This document shows positions 1 to 8,553 of a DNA stretch of 64,000 nt, one piece after another; within the stretch, counting starts at the first letter, position 1, and every line of letters starts with the position of its first letter. The notes under the pieces are model-generated. The model was given only the letters and a program-made list of their open reading frames with translations, was not told where the DNA came from and ran no database searches. Both the position numbers and the translations under genes were made by a program. Source of the DNA: an uncultured Chloroflexus sp. (lineage in GTDB: Bacteria > Chloroflexota > Chloroflexia > Chloroflexales > Chloroflexaceae). The stretch is from the NCBI RefSeq assembly GCF_937951745.1, contig NZ_CALFBQ010000018.1:62001-126000 (forward strand), given 5' to 3'.

Positions 1-860
1 GCCTGATGGTGCAACGCACCTAGCGCCTCGCGCTGTTCGCGCAGCGCAACGCGGCGGGCCTGCACCGCCGCTGCCGCTTCAGCCTGCACCGCGCGCCGGC
101 GAGCCAGCTCGTCATCGGCCTGTTGCGCCTGCGCTTGCGCCTGTTGGGCTTGGGCTTGGGCCTCGCGCCACTGGGCATGGTGCCAGTGGGCCAACAACGT
201 CTGCAATTCGGCCTGCCACTCGCGGTACTGGCGAGCTTGACCGGCCTGCCGGCGCAACGCGCGCAAGCGCGGCTCCAGCTCGGCCAGCAAATCGGTCACG
301 CGCTGCAAATTGGTCTCGCTCTCGCGCAAACGGCGGAGGGCCTCGGCCTTGCGCAGCTCATAGCCGCCGATTTCTGCCGCGTCTTCAAACAGGCGACGGC
401 GCTCAGCGGGGCGTAGGGTGAGGGCAGCGTCAACCAACCCCTGATTGATAATCGTATACGAACCGCCGAGTGGCTCGATTGCAGCCAGCAAATCGCGCAG
501 ACGGACGCGAGCGCGGTTGATGAAATACTCATTGTCACCGGTGCGGGTGACGCGGCGGGTGATTGTCACCTCATCAAAATCGAGCGGCAGCAAGCGGTCG
601 GTATTGTCAATCGTCAGCGCGACTTCGGCCAGACCGGCGGGCGGGCGACGGCCACCGCCGGCAAACAGCAGCTCGCTGGCCTGTTTGCAGCGCAGCGTCG
701 CCATACTCTGCTCGCCCAGTACCCAACGCACCGCGTCGGCCAAATTTGACTTGCCGCTACCGTTCGGGCCAACCACGGCAGTAATCCCCGGTTGAAACTC
801 GAACACGGTGCGGGCAGCGAAAGTTTTAAAGCCTTGGATTTCGAGCCGTTTGAGATACAT
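1..860 (-). CDS. smc: Chromosome segregation ATPase SMC, N-terminal part (runs off the window)
   Basis: Absent from the ORF track because it has no stop inside the window. Reading the minus strand from the ATG at 858-860 gives MYLKRLEIQGFKTFAARTVF, then the Walker A motif GPNGSGKSNLADAVRWVLG near residue 32. This is the classic SMC head, which condenses and segregates chromosomes together with ScpA/ScpB. After about residue 170 the protein becomes rich in Ala, Gln, Glu and Arg, as expected for the first coiled-coil arm. About 286 codons are present; full SMCs are near 1200 aa, so the hinge, second arm and Walker B lie beyond position 1. It is divergent from recO. The family call is secure; the C-terminal part is not visible. 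Confidence 0.95.
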   Translation of the reverse strand, partial: MYLKRLEIQGFKTFAARTVFEFQPGITAVVGPNGSGKSNLADAVRWVLGEQSMATLRCKQASELLFAGGGRRPPAGLAEVALTIDNTDRLLPLDFDEVTITRRVTRTGDNEYFINRARVRLRDLLAAIEPLGGSYTIINQGLVDAALTLRPAERRRLFEDAAEIGGYELRKAEALRRLRESETNLQRVTDLLAELEPRLRALRRQAGQARQYREWQAELQTLLAHWHHAQWREAQAQAQQAQAQAQQADDELARRRAVQAEAAAAVQARRVALREQREALGALHHQ

Positions 861-880
861 CTGGGCTAACCGTAACGGTT

Positions 881-902
881 AGGAACGCCGCAGAGCGTTC
901 CT
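881..902. repeat. 8-bp inverted repeat in the smc-recO intergenic region
   Basis: AGGAACGC, a 6-nt loop, then GCGTTCCT form a perfect 8-bp stem. A shorter palindrome, TAACCGTAACGGTTA, sits directly before it. Both lie just upstream of smc and between two divergent genes, so they are more likely a dispersed repeat or an operator than a terminator. Confidence 0.5.
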
Positions 903-987
903 ACATTTGCGCATTGCAGTGATAGTGCCAAGCGTACCGGCTCATTATTGTACCCTAGACCGGTGCAGTGGTAAAGCGAAAACCTGC

Positions 988-1016
988 TTGATCGGCCTCT
1001 TATGAGCGGCTATAAT
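988..1016 (+). promoter_or_regulatory. Sigma-70-type promoter upstream of recO
   Basis: TTGATC at 988-993 and TATAAT at 1011-1016 are separated by exactly 17 bp. The predicted start near 1023 would leave a leader of about 115 nt before the recO ATG. Confidence 0.7.
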
Positions 1017-1139
1017 ACAGCGTGCAAGAGAATTGCAATGGTCATGAACTGATCAACGATCAAGTGAGTATCATTATCTGGCGGGCAATCAATGAATTCC
1101 CGCGCAAGGCGCATCGCCAGCCTAGCCTGACGGCGCGCA

Positions 1140-1910
1140 ATGGCGACCAGATCCATGCGAGAGCGAGTCTATCGCAGTGAAGCGGTGATCCTTCGCCGCA
1201 GCGATGTGGCTGAAGCCGACCGCCTGTTACTCATTGCTACGCCAACCGGGAAGCGATGGGTCATCGCCAAAGGCGCGCGCAAGATGAAGAGCCGGCTCGC
1301 AGGCCATATCGAACTCTTCACCCACGCGCAGATGATGCTTGCCGTCGGGCGTAATCTTGATATTGTCACTCAGAGTCAAATTGTGAATACCTTTCCGGTG
1401 CTGCGCACCGATTTAACGCGGCTTGGGTGCGGCTATTACGTCGCCGAATTGTACGATCGCCTCACCACTGAAGCGGAGGAGAATCCGCCGCTGTTCCAAT
1501 TGTTAGTTGAGGCGTTCGGATCGCTCGATCGTAGTCCTCTGCCTGAGCTAGCGCTGCGCAGTTTCGAGTTGCACCTACTGCACTTGCTTGGCTATCGCCC
1601 ACAACTCCACCGCTGTGTGGTGTGCGATGAACTGCTCACCCCTGAAGCCGATCGCTACAGTCCGGCGCTTGGCGGTGTGCTCTGCCCGCGTGATCGAGCG
1701 GCTGACCCGGCTGCCTTGCCGATGAGCGAAGCGACCTTTCGCCTCTTACGCTACCTTCAGGCCCAACCAGTCGCCGCTAGTGAAGAATTGCGCATCTCGG
1801 CAGCGACACGCCGGGAAGCAGCCGAGTTGCTGCGCGCCAGTTTGCGCCATCTGCTGGAACGCGATCTCAAATCTGCTGATTTTCTCGATCGTCTACTTTC
1901 GTCGCGGTAG
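1140..1910 (+). CDS. recO: DNA repair protein RecO
   Basis: 256 aa. The N-terminus RVYRSEAVILRRSDVAEADR is the typical RecO OB-fold start, followed by the helical domain with GYYVAELYDRL and a zinc-binding region with CVVC and a later GVLC. RecO works with RecF and RecR to load RecA onto SSB-coated single-stranded DNA. A second in-frame ATG at 1155 (MRERVYRS) fits the family's usual start almost as well; neither has a strong Shine-Dalgarno. A good promoter lies 124 bp upstream. The gene is divergent from smc. The next gene follows after 44 bp and could be co-transcribed. Confidence 0.93.
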   Translation: MATRSMRERVYRSEAVILRRSDVAEADRLLLIATPTGKRWVIAKGARKMKSRLAGHIELFTHAQMMLAVGRNLDIVTQSQIVNTFPVLRTDLTRLGCGYYVAELYDRLTTEAEENPPLFQLLVEAFGSLDRSPLPELALRSFELHLLHLLGYRPQLHRCVVCDELLTPEADRYSPALGGVLCPRDRAADPAALPMSEATFRLLRYLQAQPVAASEELRISAATRREAAELLRASLRHLLERDLKSADFLDRLLSSR

Positions 1911-1954
1911 GATAGTATGACTACAACGTTGCCAACAACAGAGGAGGGCGGGCC

Positions 1955-2644
1955 ATGAACTACGTAGAAAGCCTGCTCGGGCGGGGAGAACAAATCCTAT
2001 ACGTTGCCCGCCAGCACATTTATGTGCTTATTGTCAACATTTTGGCCGAACTCACATTAATTGCCATATTGGTTGCGGCTGGCGTCGCCTCAAATATGGC
2101 GTTTCGCGATAACCCAACGGCGATGATTGGCGGGATTAGTATCAGTAATTTGATCCTGCTGATTTGCATCGTGATCAGCATTATTGTGCTCATTAGCGGA
2201 TTCATCGACTTTCTACGCTGGAATTCCGAGCAGATCATCATTACTGATCGGCGGGTCTTGCAAGTGCGCGGTGTGTTTAATAAGCGAGTGATCGATTCAT
2301 CGCTCGAAAAGATCAACGACATCGAGCTACGCCAGAGCATTTTGGGGCGTATCTTCAATTTTGGTACGATTGAAATCTTGACCGCATCAGGCAGCGAGGG
2401 CGCCAACGTGATGGATCGCATTGAAGCGCCGGTTGAATTCAAGCGAATGCTGCTCGAAGCTAAGCATAACCTCGATCGCGGCTATGGCTATCTTGATACC
2501 GATGGGTACACTCCCAGCCGTCAATCCGGTCGGGCGATCGATATCCAGCGCACACTGGAAGAACTGGCTCACCTCCGCGATCGTGGCATTCTTTCCCCCG
2601 AAGAGTTTGAGGCCAAGAAGCGCGATCTGTTGAGCCGGATTTAG
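1955..2644 (+). CDS. Membrane protein with bacterial PH domain and C-terminal SHOCT motif
   Basis: 229 aa, preceded by a strong AGGAGGGCGG ribosome site. Two hydrophobic helices (about residues 20-45 and 62-85) are followed by a bacterial PH-type (DUF304/YdbT-like) domain with ITDRRVLQVRGVFNKRVIDS and LGRIFNFGTIEI. The last 30 residues, LEELAHLRDRGILSPEEFEA, match the SHOCT motif, a short oligomerisation module. A membrane-anchored scaffolding or envelope-sensing role is plausible from family knowledge; no specific substrate can be read. It is downstream of recO on the same strand. Confidence 0.8.
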   Translation: MNYVESLLGRGEQILYVARQHIYVLIVNILAELTLIAILVAAGVASNMAFRDNPTAMIGGISISNLILLICIVISIIVLISGFIDFLRWNSEQIIITDRRVLQVRGVFNKRVIDSSLEKINDIELRQSILGRIFNFGTIEILTASGSEGANVMDRIEAPVEFKRMLLEAKHNLDRGYGYLDTDGYTPSRQSGRAIDIQRTLEELAHLRDRGILSPEEFEAKKRDLLSRI

Positions 2645-2660
2645 TCGTTGGTCAACCCGG

Positions 2661-2699
2661 TTGTCATTGCGCGGGGGCGCAGCCCCCGAAGCAATCGCC
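2661..2699. repeat. Dispersed palindromic repeat, half copy
   Basis: The stretch TTGTCATTGCGCGGGGGC ... GAAGCAATCGCC contains a GC-rich hairpin (CGGGGGC/GCCCCCG) and shares both ends with the elements at 46455-46581 and 28439-28520. It sits between the PH/SHOCT gene and the nucleoside phosphorylase gene. Confidence 0.7.
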
Positions 2700-2889
2700 T
2701 GTTTTAGCGTCAGGGATGCCTGAGCGGATAGATTCCGTGCTCGCAGGGCGGCATCGCCGCGCGGGGAGAGAGCATCGCACTGTCCCTACGCACGGCGATG
2801 CGATGAACAACGAGGAGCGCCAGCGCAATAGCAATCAACTCGAGAAACCGTTATAGTCCTTGTACGTTGAATAACCAAGTAGGTGTCGC

Positions 2890-3708
2890 ATGTATAACGA
2901 TATCGAACAGGCTCGCGCTGCGATTGCGCCGCGCCTGCGCCACATACCGCGGGTTGGCTTGATCCTTGGTTCTGGTCTGAGTGCGCTGGCAGATGAAATG
3001 GATGACGCAGCGGTGATCCCGTACCGCGATATTCCCGGTTTCCACGAGCCAAAGGTGATTGGCCATCGCGGCGAGCTGGCGGTTGGGTTATTGGCCGGAC
3101 AGCCGGTGGCGGTGATGCGTGGGCGCTTTCACTTTTACGAGGGTTACAGCATGCAAGAGGTGACCTTCCCGGTGCGGGTGTTGCGCGCGCTCGGCTGTGA
3201 TACATTGATTGTCACGAATGCCGCCGGCGGGTTATGCCCCGATTGGCAGGTCGGCGATATTATGCGGATTAGTGACCAGATCTTTTTGCCGGGGATGGCT
3301 GGCCACCATCCGCTGCGCGGGCCGAATGACGAGCGGCTAGGGCCGCGGTTTCCAGCTATGGTAGGTGCGTTTGATAATGAACTGGTACCGTTGGCCCGCG
3401 CCGTTGCCGCCGATCTCAACATCACGTTGCGCGAAGGGGTCTACTGCATGTTAAGCGGTCCGCATTTCGAGAGCGCCGCCGAGATTCGGATGGTGCGCAT
3501 GCTGGGAGCTGACGCCGTAGGGATGTCTACCGCGCCAGAGATTATCGTTGCTATTCACGGCGGGATGCGTGTGCTTGGTTTTTCGCTGATTACCAACCTT
3601 GCCCTGCCCGATGGGCCGCCGGCGAATCACATTGAGGTGATCGAAGCCGGTGAGGCGGCCAAGCCGCGATTTGCAGCGTTGTTGCGCGGAATCTTGGCAC
3701 GAATGTGA
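2890..3708 (+). CDS. punA: Purine nucleoside phosphorylase (trimeric, PNP-I type)
   Basis: 272 aa. It catalyses phosphorolysis of purine (deoxy)nucleosides to free base and (deoxy)ribose-1-phosphate in purine salvage. Visible family motifs are the phosphate loop LILGSGLSALAD (about residue 25), the HRGE and RGRFHFYEG region, the TNAAGG motif, the active-site glutamate in SGPHFESAAEIR, GMSTAPEI, and the purine-contacting Asn in LITNLA. Length is normal for this family. The next ORF begins on the track at 3705, but its real start is downstream at 3870, so the genes do not overlap. A palindromic repeat lies between them. Confidence 0.93.
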   Translation: MYNDIEQARAAIAPRLRHIPRVGLILGSGLSALADEMDDAAVIPYRDIPGFHEPKVIGHRGELAVGLLAGQPVAVMRGRFHFYEGYSMQEVTFPVRVLRALGCDTLIVTNAAGGLCPDWQVGDIMRISDQIFLPGMAGHHPLRGPNDERLGPRFPAMVGAFDNELVPLARAVAADLNITLREGVYCMLSGPHFESAAEIRMVRMLGADAVGMSTAPEIIVAIHGGMRVLGFSLITNLALPDGPPANHIEVIEAGEAAKPRFAALLRGILARM

Positions 3709-3715
3709 ATGGAGG

Positions 3716-3858
3716 AAGGCGCAAAGCCGCAGAGGATGATAAACGCAACGATGCGAAGGTTCTTAGAGGATGGTATAAGCGCGCTTGTGTGCAACATCTC
3801 AAACCCTTTGCGCCCTTCGCGTCGTTGCGTTCAAACCTTTTGCACTCTTTGCGTTCCA
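3716..3858. repeat. Long imperfect palindrome (cgcaaag/cgcaacg repeat element)
   Basis: AACGCAACGATGCGAAGG (3742-3759) is matched by its inverse at 3814-3831 with one mismatch. Outer arms GGCGCAAAGCCGCAGAGG and CCTTTTGCACTCTTTGCGTT also pair in part, giving a foldback of about 140 bp. Related wording recurs at 51551-51615. It is a MITE- or REP-like intergenic element, and it makes the upstream 55 codons of the ORF-track protein at 3705 non-genuine. Confidence 0.65.
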
Positions 3859-3869
3859 AGGAGATTGTT

Positions 3870-6665
3870 ATGCGCACCCTGACCCCGCTGACCGAAGTAG
3901 CCGCGATAGATGAAGCGACCCGCACAGCCTTGGCCGCCTATTGGATTACCAGCGTCGAAGAGTTGGTGGCGACTGCGCGGTCGAGCAATACCGGCTTGGG
4001 CAGCGGGCTGGCTGCGCTGGCGCAGGCGCTGGGCCGCAGCGATGACGACGTGCGGGCTATGGTGATGGCGGCGCTCGAGGTCGTGCCTGATGCTAGCTCG
4101 TTCAGCGTTGATGTGGCGATGGAACCGGTCGGCACTGGCGCGATTTTCGACGATCTGCCCGAAGTTGATGCCGCTGCCTTTAGCCCGCCGGTCGGTCTGC
4201 CGAGCGAAGTACCGCCGCTGATGACCCTGCCGCCACCGGTCAGCCAAGGGCCGCGCAATACTTGTGTCGCGTTTACTATCGCGGCTATGGTGCAGACGCT
4301 GAGCAACGATCCCACCGATCTCTCCGAGCAGTTTATCTATTGGATCAGCAAGGAACGTGACCGTATTCCCGGCGATGTCGGCACAAACCCGCTGGTAGCG
4401 CTGCGCGCGGTTGCCGAATTGGGGGTCTGCCGCGAAGAGACGTGGCCGTACCGACCAGAACCGGTTGACCATACTAATCCCGGCCACGAACGACCCAGCG
4501 ATGTTGCCTTCCGCGAGGCCAAGCAGCGCCGGATTGCCGGCATCGATCAGTTGCCGGCCCGCGATGTCAATCAGATCAAGGCGGCGTTGGCCGCTGGTAA
4601 GCCGGTGCTGATCGGGTTGATGATCGGTGAGCATTGGACGAGCAGCGGCCAAGTGCGCCGGATCGGACGGGTGCGCCGCGCCTTGCCCGGCGAGCAGCGG
4701 TTGGGTGGGCATGCAATGTGCGCTTTGGGCTACCGCGATGACCCTTCCGCCCCCGGTGGCGGCTATTTCATTGTGCGCAATTCGTGGGGGAGTGACTGGG
4801 CGAACGAGAACCCAGATGGCCCCGGCTATTGTTATGTGCCATACCAACTAATCTTCGATGAAGGGTTGGCAGCGTTGATCGCCACTGGGGTGATCGTTGA
4901 ACAGCCGAAGGTGGCAACGCCGGCATTAGACGCTGCTTCCGGTGAAACCTTAGCCGCTATCCTTGCCGAAGTGCAGGCCATCCGTACACGCCTCGACACG
5001 CTAATCGAGCGGATCGGTGCGTTAGCTGGCGGCCAGCCGCAATCAGTGGCGCCGGTTGAGGTAGCGCCAGTAACGCCGGAACCAATCCTGTCGCCAGTAG
5101 TCGCCGGTTATAGTGGCCCGCTCATCTTGATTGCCAATGAACAGAGCACCGACGAACTCTACCCCAACGGGATTGATGGCCGGCGCGGCGAGCCGTTGTT
5201 GCGGATTGACGCTAAAACCGCCAGCGATCTCGCTCAACGCAGCGAAGATCCGAAAGAGTTGCAGACTCTGCATAAGACTCGTAACGAGGCCGAAGAGAAG
5301 CATTTCGGCGTGGTTGCTGATGTCGATCAAGAGGATTTGGCTCAAGCGCGCTGGGCATTAGTGGTTAGCGCCACCGATGACGCTCGCCTGATCGAGGCGC
5401 TGTGGCCGTTGATCGATCATCGTGCCCAGCAACAAGGCATTTCCTTGCCGGCAGTCACCTTCCGCCCCGGCGAAACCTGCGCCGAATGGGCCAGCCGCTA
5501 CGCCGACATCCGCCAGCCGTGGGAACAGCGCGTGCCGGTGCTGGTGTGCCGTCCAAACGAGCGGGTTAATGGTTGGTTAGCCCGCCACGGCACAATGGCC
5601 GGTCCGGTCAAACCGAGCCAAGGCGTGCCGTTCTACCTGCTGATCGCGGCCCGGCCCGGCCCGCTGGCGCCGAACGATCAAGCCTTCATCAGCTTCAACT
5701 TCCAGTATGAACTCGATATCTTCTGGGGGGTGGGAAGAGTTTGCTTTACCGATGAACGCGGCCAGCATCGCTATGCTGATTACACGACCTACGCCCAACG
5801 GCTGGTTGACTACGAGCGACGCAAGGCGAACGAGATACGCTTACGCCGTGAAATTGTCTATTTCGGCACCCGCCACGACCTTGATAAATCGACCGAGCGC
5901 AGCGCGATTGAGCTAGTGACGCCACTTTCGCGTTGGCATGACCAAAGCCTGCCGCAGCGGTTGGGGTATGGCAAACGGCTGTTGCTGGCCAACGATGCTA
6001 CTCGCAGCAACCTTGAACAGGCGCTGCGTGAGGATAATCAGCCGCCAGCCATCCTCTTCAGTGCCACCCATGGCCTTGGCCTGCCGGCCAACGACCGCGA
6101 ACTGATCCCATACCAAGGCGCCCTAGTGACGCAAGACTGGACAGGCTTCGGTGGAATCAAGCGCGAGCATTGGTTTGCTGCCGAAGACCTGCCAAGCACC
6201 CTCTCGCTCGAAGGGATGGTGGCGCTGCTGTTTGCCTGCTATGGTGCCGGTTGTCCGCGGCAAGACGAATTTATCTTCGATCCCAACAGAGGCCGCCCGC
6301 TGATCGCGCCCTTCACCTTCGTTGCCCAACTGCCGCAGCAGATACTGCTGCGCGGCGCGCTCGGCGTGGTTGGCCATGTCGAACGCGCATGGACGTATGG
6401 CTTCAGCATGGATGGCGCGCGCAGCCAGACCCAAAGCTTTGAAGATGTGATTGGGCGGCTGATCACCGGCAAACGGCTCGGCAGTGCGACCGATCAATTC
6501 AACATCATTCAAGCCGCTCGCTCGATGACACTCGCCGAAGAGTTAGAGAACATCAAATTTGGCAAGCAACCCGAACCGCGCGAGTTATCCACGCTGTGGA
6601 TGGCGCGCAATGACGCCCGCAACTATATGCTGCTCGGCGATCCGGCGGCCCGGTTGGCGCTTTAA
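3870..6665 (+). CDS. Two-protease fusion: papain-like (C1) domain plus C25/CHAT-like caspase-fold domain
   Basis: 931 aa from the ATG at 3870, chosen because AAGGAG sits 8 nt upstream and the earlier 55 codons lie in a repeat. The N-terminal region holds a papain-type triad: Cys132 in QGPRNTCVAFT, His281 in GGHAMCALGY, Asn304 in IVRNSWGSDW. The middle (about 400-660) resembles no family I recognise. The C-terminal part has His734 in LFSATHGLG and Cys790 in LLFACYGAGCP, ending with YMLLGDPAARLAL; this is the His-Cys pattern and tail typical of C25/CHAT clan-CD proteases. No signal peptide is obvious, so it is probably cytoplasmic. It overlaps the convergent HAD gene by 4 bp. Domain calls are inference from motifs; substrate unknown. 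Confidence 0.8.
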   Translation: MRTLTPLTEVAAIDEATRTALAAYWITSVEELVATARSSNTGLGSGLAALAQALGRSDDDVRAMVMAALEVVPDASSFSVDVAMEPVGTGAIFDDLPEVDAAAFSPPVGLPSEVPPLMTLPPPVSQGPRNTCVAFTIAAMVQTLSNDPTDLSEQFIYWISKERDRIPGDVGTNPLVALRAVAELGVCREETWPYRPEPVDHTNPGHERPSDVAFREAKQRRIAGIDQLPARDVNQIKAALAAGKPVLIGLMIGEHWTSSGQVRRIGRVRRALPGEQRLGGHAMCALGYRDDPSAPGGGYFIVRNSWGSDWANENPDGPGYCYVPYQLIFDEGLAALIATGVIVEQPKVATPALDAASGETLAAILAEVQAIRTRLDTLIERIGALAGGQPQSVAPVEVAPVTPEPILSPVVAGYSGPLILIANEQSTDELYPNGIDGRRGEPLLRIDAKTASDLAQRSEDPKELQTLHKTRNEAEEKHFGVVADVDQEDLAQARWALVVSATDDARLIEALWPLIDHRAQQQGISLPAVTFRPGETCAEWASRYADIRQPWEQRVPVLVCRPNERVNGWLARHGTMAGPVKPSQGVPFYLLIAARPGPLAPNDQAFISFNFQYELDIFWGVGRVCFTDERGQHRYADYTTYAQRLVDYERRKANEIRLRREIVYFGTRHDLDKSTERSAIELVTPLSRWHDQSLPQRLGYGKRLLLANDATRSNLEQALREDNQPPAILFSATHGLGLPANDRELIPYQGALVTQDWTGFGGIKREHWFAAEDLPSTLSLEGMVALLFACYGAGCPRQDEFIFDPNRGRPLIAPFTFVAQLPQQILLRGALGVVGHVERAWTYGFSMDGARSQTQSFEDVIGRLITGKRLGSATDQFNIIQAARSMTLAEELENIKFGKQPEPRELSTLWMARNDARNYMLLGDPAARLAL

Positions 6666-7315
6666 CTCACCAACTCCCGCAATTCCGCCACCGAGCGGGC
6701 CAGCGCTAACGGCGCGGCCCGATAAAGGTCGTGGTAGGCACCGTAGCCGTAGGTGACGGCAATGCATGGCATCCGGTGTGTCCGCGCGCCGGCAATGTCG
6801 TAGGTGGTGTCGCCAACCATTACGGCCCATGCCCGGTCGGTGCCGAGCCGGGGCAGCAGGGTGGCGATGACCATTGCCTTGTTGCTGTTGCGGTCGTCGG
6901 GGTCAACGGCGGCGATGGCCTCGAAGTAGGCTTGCAACCCGAAGTGGGCCAAGATCCGTTCGGTGGGCGGGCGAATCTTGGAAGTGGCGACGAATAGCCG
7001 TACCCCAGCCGCGTGCAGGTCGCGCAAGAGGTCGGGAATGCCGGGAAAGACCGCATTCTCGAACATCCCAATTTCCCAGTAGCGTTGTCGGTAATGGGCA
7101 ACCGCCTGATCGGCCAGCGCCGGATCGCCAAGCAATTGCTCGAATGACGCATGCAGCGGCGGCCCGATCCAGCCGCGCAGTTCGTCATCGGGTAGCGGCG
7201 GGTGACCGATCTGTGCCAGCGCGTAGTTAACGCTGCGGGCAATACCGGTGAAAGGGTCGGTCAGTGTGCCGTCAAGGTCGAATAAGATGGCACGAAATGG
7301 TCGTTGTCTGCTCAT
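6662..7315 (-). CDS. HAD-superfamily phosphatase, phosphoglycolate phosphatase-like
   Basis: 217 aa starting at MSRQRPFRAILFDLDGTLTDPF; the 23 extra codons in the ORF track lie upstream of a TATACT box and are unlikely to be translated. HAD motif I is FDLDGTLTD, motif II is the Thr/Ser in LFVATSKI, and motifs III/IV are in MVGDTTYDIAGA. A helical cap between motifs I and II (about residues 20-85) fits the Gph/PGP subfamily, which removes 2-phosphoglycolate or related small phosphate esters. Substrate is inferred from family only. Convergent with the preceding protease gene. Confidence 0.85.
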   Translation of the reverse strand: MSRQRPFRAILFDLDGTLTDPFTGIARSVNYALAQIGHPPLPDDELRGWIGPPLHASFEQLLGDPALADQAVAHYRQRYWEIGMFENAVFPGIPDLLRDLHAAGVRLFVATSKIRPPTERILAHFGLQAYFEAIAAVDPDDRNSNKAMVIATLLPRLGTDRAWAVMVGDTTYDIAGARTHRMPCIAVTYGYGAYHDLYRAAPLALARSVAELRELVS

Positions 7316-7321
7316 GCAGTT

Positions 7322-7327
7322 AGTATA
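7322..7327 (-). promoter_or_regulatory. -10 box (TATACT) of a probably leaderless HAD transcript
   Basis: On the minus strand TATACT is followed by only AACTGC before the HAD ATG at 7315. A start 6-8 nt downstream of the box would fall on the ATG itself, giving a leaderless mRNA, in line with the absence of a Shine-Dalgarno. No good -35 box at 17 bp was found. Confidence 0.4.
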
Positions 7328-7553
7328 CCGCAAGAGTGATGGCCGGTTTGCGCCAAGAAACGGTGCTATAATGAAAATATCCAATTAATGGTGCAGGGTC
7401 ATGAAACAGGAGATTCCTGCGGGTAAGTTGGGTGGCGCAGTGCAACCATTGGCTCGATGAAACTCCTCTTGCTGCGCTTGCTAGTTGCGATGTTTGTGGC
7501 TACGTATATGTGCCATCCTTCACGTCGTTACTCATCACAGAAAGGCCCCCGGC

Positions 7554-8543
7554 ATGCTCAATTCAATGGCCGATGTGCGTGAAATGTTGGGGCGACACAA
7601 TTATATCGCCTCTGATGAGATCAGCACTGCAATCTTCCTTGCCGAACGGCTAGGCAAGCCGTTGCTCGCCGAAGGACCTGCTGGCGTCGGCAAGACCGAG
7701 CTGGCCAAAGCGTGGGCCGCGGCGCAGGGCCGCGAGCTCATTCGCCTTCAGTGTTACGAAGGTCTCGATGAGACCAAGGCGTTGTACGAGTGGGAATACG
7801 CGAAGCAGTTGCTCTATACCCAACTGTTGCGCGAGAAGTTATCCGAGATGCTCGGCGATGCGCAAAGTCTGCGCGAAGCCGCCGATCGGCTCGCTGCGCA
7901 GGAGGATGTCTTCTTTTCTGAGCGTTTCTTGCTGCCACGCCCGTTGTTGCGCGCCATTACCAGCGATCAACCAGTGGTGCTGCTGATCGATGAGATCGAT
8001 CGGGCTGACGCCGAGTTTGAAGCCTTCCTGCTTGAAGTGCTGAGCGATTTTCAAGTTTCGGTGCCGGAATTGGGCACGCTCAGGGCCAAGCATATTCCGA
8101 CCGTTATTCTCACTTCGAATAATACCCGTGAGCTGAGCGAGGCGCTCAAGCGCCGTTGCCTCTACATTCACATCGATTACCCCGACCTCGAGGCTGAGTT
8201 GCGGGTGGTGCAGTTGAAGGTGCCCGGCCTTGCGCCCAAGCTGGCCCGCGAGGCCGTAGCGCTGGTGCAGCGCCTGCGCACGCTTGACCTCAAGAAGCAT
8301 CCCAGCGTCTCCGAGACGCTCGATTGGGCACGGGCGCTGGTCGAATTGAACGCTCGCCAGCTTGATAAGGCGACCCTTGATACCACGCTCAACGTGCTGC
8401 TCAAGTACGAGAGCGATTTGCAACGGGCGCGCCGGCTGTTGCAGCAGGGCGACCGACCTGACCGCCCTGACCGTCCGGATCGGCCCGACCGGCCCGACCG
8501 TCCGCGCGGCGGTTATCGTGGCGGTGATTGGAGCAATAACTAG
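7554..8543 (+). CDS. MoxR-family AAA+ ATPase with RPD-repeat tail
   Basis: 329 aa from ATG 7554 (AAAGG about 8 nt upstream; MLNSMADVREMLGRHNYIAS). The AAA+ core has Walker A GPAGVGKTELAK, Walker B VVLLIDEIDRAD, and TSNNTRELSEALKRRC as sensor I and arginine-finger region. MoxR ATPases act as chaperones that insert metals or cofactors or remodel complexes, normally with a VWA partner; here the VWA gene follows 10 bp downstream. The C-terminus is a disordered tail of five RPD repeats and GGYRGGDWSNN. A TATAAT at 7367-7372 is a possible upstream -10, without a clear -35. Confidence 0.9.
   Translation: MLNSMADVREMLGRHNYIASDEISTAIFLAERLGKPLLAEGPAGVGKTELAKAWAAAQGRELIRLQCYEGLDETKALYEWEYAKQLLYTQLLREKLSEMLGDAQSLREAADRLAAQEDVFFSERFLLPRPLLRAITSDQPVVLLIDEIDRADAEFEAFLLEVLSDFQVSVPELGTLRAKHIPTVILTSNNTRELSEALKRRCLYIHIDYPDLEAELRVVQLKVPGLAPKLAREAVALVQRLRTLDLKKHPSVSETLDWARALVELNARQLDKATLDTTLNVLLKYESDLQRARRLLQQGDRPDRPDRPDRPDRPDRPRGGYRGGDWSNN
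8454..8498 (+). repeat. 9-bp tandem repeat encoding (RPD)5
   Basis: Five 9-bp units of the type CGNCCNGAC lie in the 3' end of the MoxR gene and encode RPD each time. The units differ mainly at third positions, so this is an old or selected repeat rather than a fresh slippage product. Confidence 0.85.
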
Positions 8544-8553
8544 CGGAGCAAGT

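Noticed and set aside
123-784. Track ORFs at 123..416, 296..538, 445..795 and 563..784
   Set aside because: All are shadows of the truncated smc gene on the minus strand, which the track missed because it has no stop in the window.
3705-3869. N-terminal 55 codons of the ORF-track protein 3705..6665
   Set aside because: They lie in a palindromic repeat; the ATG at 3870 has a good Shine-Dalgarno and begins the conserved part.
3831-4847. 338-aa minus-strand ORF opposite the two-protease gene
   Set aside because: No recognisable domain or start signal; the plus strand has intact protease motifs.
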